Source: an uncultured Lachnospiraceae bacterium (GTDB taxonomy: Bacteria; Bacillota; Clostridia; Lachnospirales; Lachnospiraceae). Taken from it: a stretch of 64,000 nt of DNA. The notes beneath the pieces were generated by a model. That model did no database searches. It saw only the letters and a program-made list of their open reading frames with translations, and was not told where the DNA came from. Made by a program: the position numbers and the translations under genes. Location: the NCBI GenBank assembly GCA_910586615.1, contig CAJUJP010000012.1, positions 18,328 to 82,327 of the forward strand, written 5' to 3'. The first letter of the stretch is position 1. Every line of letters begins with the position of its first letter. Shown piece after piece: positions 61,822 through 64,000 of the stretch.

Positions 61822-62970
61822 ATGCAAAAACGCGGAAAACGTTGGAACGATAAGATTAAACTTGCCATGTGTGAATTAGAAGGCAAAATGCAGAAGGATT
61901 CCGCAGCCGGTCGGAATGATGGTGTCTGGCCGGCCCCGGAGCAGGTGGAAGCGTGGACAGAGCAGAGAAAGAGACAGCACAGCGGCGGCCAGTATTGCAG
62001 TGAGCGGCAAAGTGACGACCGGTACAGCGGCGGATACTGCAGTGAGCGGCAAAGCAGCAACCGGCACAGCGATAGTCGGTACTGCAGTGAGCAGTACAGT
62101 GGCGGCGGGTATTGCAACAGACAACACGGCGGCCAGTATTGCGGAGGAGCGGCACCTTCAGGCTGTCAGACAAAGGAAGAGCAGAAGCGCAGGAGTTTTG
62201 TGCAGAACGTGATGATGCAGGTGGCAAAATCAGCGGCATTTGCCCTGGCTACGCTGGCGCTGATCCAGGGTGTGGTAAAGGTGCTGCCGGATTCCATTAC
62301 GGTCAGCAGTTCGGTGGGCGGCAGAGAGCTGCCGATTTACTGCGTGGAGACGGATAAAAAGCAGGTGGCGCTCAGCTTTGATGCGGCATGGGGAAATGAA
62401 GACACAGGGCGTATTCTGGAGATTCTGCAAAAACATAACGTAAAGGTGACTTTTTTTATGACCGGGGGATGGGTGGAGAGTTATCCTGATGATGTGAAGG
62501 CGATTCTGGCAGCAGGCCACGATCTGGGCAACCACAGCGAGAATCATAAAAATATGTCCCAGCTTTCCGACGAACAGTGTCAGGAGGAGCTGATGAAAGT
62601 ACATACCAAGGTGCAGGAACTTACCGGCTATGAGATGTGCCTGTTCCGGCCGCCTTACGGAGATTATGACAATCATGTCATAACAAATGCGCACAAGTGC
62701 GGATATTATCCGATTCAGTGGTCGATCGATTCTCTTGACTGGAAGGATTACGGCGTGGACGACATTGTGAAACGCGTGGTGGAGTCCGACAAGCTGAATA
62801 ATGGATCGATAATCCTTATGCATAACGGCGCCAAGTATACGGCTGACGCGCTGGAATCTGTGATTACCGGACTTCAGGATAAGGGATATGAACTGGTGCC
62901 TATTTCGCAGCTGATCTATAAGGATAAGTACCACATGAAAGCAGATGGAACGCAGGTTTCCGGGGAGTAG
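61822..62970 (+). CDS. membrane-anchored polysaccharide deacetylase, PdaB-like (CE4)
   Basis: The 382-residue protein has a cytoplasmic tail with a Cys/Ser/Tyr/Gly-rich repeat (residues 55-115, units like YCSERQS), one membrane segment (131-152) and a NodB-homology domain (about 180-370). Motif 1 is SFDAAWG with Asp 187 but Ala where most active CE4 enzymes have the second Asp, as I recall for PdaB-like sporulation proteins. Motif 2 is intact (HSENH, His 238 and His 242), as are FRPPYGDYD and ILMHNG. It probably deacetylates N-acetylated sugars of peptidoglycan, but metal binding may be weak. Confidence 0.88.
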   Translation: MQKRGKRWNDKIKLAMCELEGKMQKDSAAGRNDGVWPAPEQVEAWTEQRKRQHSGGQYCSERQSDDRYSGGYCSERQSSNRHSDSRYCSEQYSGGGYCNRQHGGQYCGGAAPSGCQTKEEQKRRSFVQNVMMQVAKSAAFALATLALIQGVVKVLPDSITVSSSVGGRELPIYCVETDKKQVALSFDAAWGNEDTGRILEILQKHNVKVTFFMTGGWVESYPDDVKAILAAGHDLGNHSENHKNMSQLSDEQCQEELMKVHTKVQELTGYEMCLFRPPYGDYDNHVITNAHKCGYYPIQWSIDSLDWKDYGVDDIVKRVVESDKLNNGSIILMHNGAKYTADALESVITGLQDKGYELVPISQLIYKDKYHMKADGTQVSGE

Positions 62971-63001
62971 GGAGCGGCTCTGTCTGTAAATGTTTTTCAA
63001 G

Positions 63002-63033
63002 AAAATCTGCATTGTTAAAATGCGGATTTTTTT
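63002..63033 (+). terminator. terminator of the deacetylase gene
   Basis: AAAATCTGCATT and AATGCGGATTTT form a 12-bp stem with one G-T pair and a T7 run overlapping its 3' arm. Confidence 0.8.
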
Positions 63034-63259
63034 GTATACTTAATGCTAAATAAAGTCAGTTTGCGTGATGAGGTTATGTGTGAATAAGGAGTCTTTTTCC
63101 TTTATCAGATTTTTGATTTATGTATATCAAATAAGTGAAATATGATGTCTTCTGAGGTTTGTCGGTAATTGCAGAGTGTGGGATGTATTCAGTGATATCT
63201 TGTGCCGCATTATGATATTCTTCATACACAAGGTACAAGTTATATCGTGGACGATATAA

Positions 63260-63988
63260 AGGAATGTTTGAAAGTACGTGGTGTAGCTGTATGATTGTTT
63301 AACATGGCTCAATAGAGAGTGTAAAGAGTCACAAAGAAATTGGCTGATTGGATATCGGATATCTGAAGAAGAAATTGACGGCTTAGATCGCGCTGAGTAC
63401 GGTGCCAATATCATTAAAAAATTATCCAAAGAGTTGACTGCACAGTATGGAAAAGGTTATGACCGCAGTAATCTTTATCATTGCCTGCGGTTTTATAAAG
63501 AGTTTCCCCGGATTGTCGACACAGTGTGTCGACAATCTCACATACGTCTTTCTTGGTCTCATTATCGCGCGTTGTTGCAAGTAGCAGATTCCGTCGCCCG
63601 CAGTTGGTATGAGAAAGAGGCATATGAGCAGACATGGAGTGTGCGCACTTTACAGCGAAATATCAACACACAATATTATTACCGTATATTGCAGTCTCAG
63701 CATAAAAATCTGGTGGAACAGGAAATGCTGGAAAAGACTTCCGATTTCCAAAATGATAAGCTGGAATTTGTCAAAAATCCTGTTATAGCGGAATTCCTTG
63801 GATTATCGTCCAATACAGATTTTACGGAAACGGATTTGGAGACCAGTATTATTTCTAATATTCAGAAATTTTTAATGGAAATGGGAAAGGGGTATGCCTT
63901 TGTAGCCCGTCAGCAGCATATCAAGACAGAGAAAGAGGACTATTTTATAGATTATTCCGATTCTCTGATTATTCCGATTTTAACATAG
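63260..63988 (+). pseudogene. decayed DUF1016/YhcG-family PDDEXK nuclease gene
   Basis: From about 63288 the frame reads like the DUF1016 N-terminal domain: IGYRISEEEIDGLDRAEYGANIIKKLSKELTAQYGKGY would be continuous from about 63345, then RLSWSHYRALLQVAD and RTLQRNINTQYYYRIL, into the start of the nuclease domain (EKEDYFIDYSD). There is no start codon with a ribosome site, and a stop TAG precedes the homologous part near 63288. The 3' end stops at TAG 63986-63988, in the middle of the expected PDDEXK core. A 13-bp repeat at 17-bp spacing just before that stop explains a frameshift. The window ends before the rest can be seen. Confidence 0.6.
63511..63537. repeat. perfect 27-bp palindrome in the nuclease pseudogene
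   Basis: GATTGTCGACACA and TGTGTCGACAATC are exact inverted arms around a single G. It lies in the conserved segment that encodes RIVDTVCRQS. It may be chance coding constraint or a protein site. Confidence 0.6.
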
Positions 63989-64000
63989 ACCGCCTAAGAA

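Overview
The window looks like a chromosomal segment of an anaerobic, spore-former-related Firmicute, most likely a Lachnospiraceae (Clostridium cluster XIVa) bacterium. Reasons: strong GGAGG ribosome sites, sigma-A type promoters, LytR-CpsA-Psr and DacF/PdaB-like cell wall enzymes, DUF6077-like and DUF4867-like families, and moderate GC with a few AT-rich inserts. No rRNA, tRNA or CRISPR array was seen.

Region 1 (1-8.5 kb) holds large multipass membrane proteins, one of them interrupted by an in-frame TGA, then an MBOAT O-acyltransferase and two SGNH-type membrane-anchored proteins. This looks like a surface glycan O-acylation module. Region 2 (8.7-12.6 kb) has a small zinc-ribbon protein and a 1043-residue membrane-anchored GH25 muramidase with a very acidic cytoplasmic repeat tail. 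Region 3 (12.7-37.7 kb) is a large polysaccharide locus: rmlB, rmlA, a second GH25 protein, rmlC, a Wzm/Wzt-type ABC exporter whose ATPase has a C-terminal extension, a methyltransferase-kinase fusion resembling the WbdD chain terminator of Gram-negative O antigens, two large GT2 proteins, a DacF-like carboxypeptidase, a phosphohexomutase, further GT2 enzymes, a polyprenyl-phosphate sugar transferase and an LCP ligase. Together they could make dTDP-rhamnose, start a glycan on undecaprenyl phosphate, extend it, cap it, export it and attach it to the wall. rmlD is not in the window.

Region 4 (37.9-46 kb) has glmS, an HtrA-like protease, a ClpX paralogue with a long charged N-terminus, a CspA-like subtilase and a divergent signal peptidase II, followed by a convergent variant carbamate kinase. 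Region 5 (47-55 kb) has a PAS-GGDEF-EAL protein behind a consensus promoter, then a LacI-type regulator divergent from a sugar operon (xylulokinase, DUF4867 protein, fucose/arabinose isomerase family) with a perfect 18-bp operator. Region 6 (55-57.5 kb) is an AT-rich block of MarR, flavodoxin, MarR and GNAT genes with clear operator palindromes. Region 7 (57.5-64 kb) has a FliD-like two-repeat protein, an orphan PTS IIC, a 174-bp MITE-like element with 14-bp inverted ends and 8-bp target duplications, a small membrane protein, a PdaB-like deacetylase and a decayed DUF1016/YhcG nuclease gene.

Two themes recur. Several gene starts are preceded by degenerate minisatellites (periods 37, 36 and 33 bp), and several single-pass envelope enzymes carry low-complexity repeat tails on the cytoplasmic side. 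All assignments come from reading the sequence; no database search was run.
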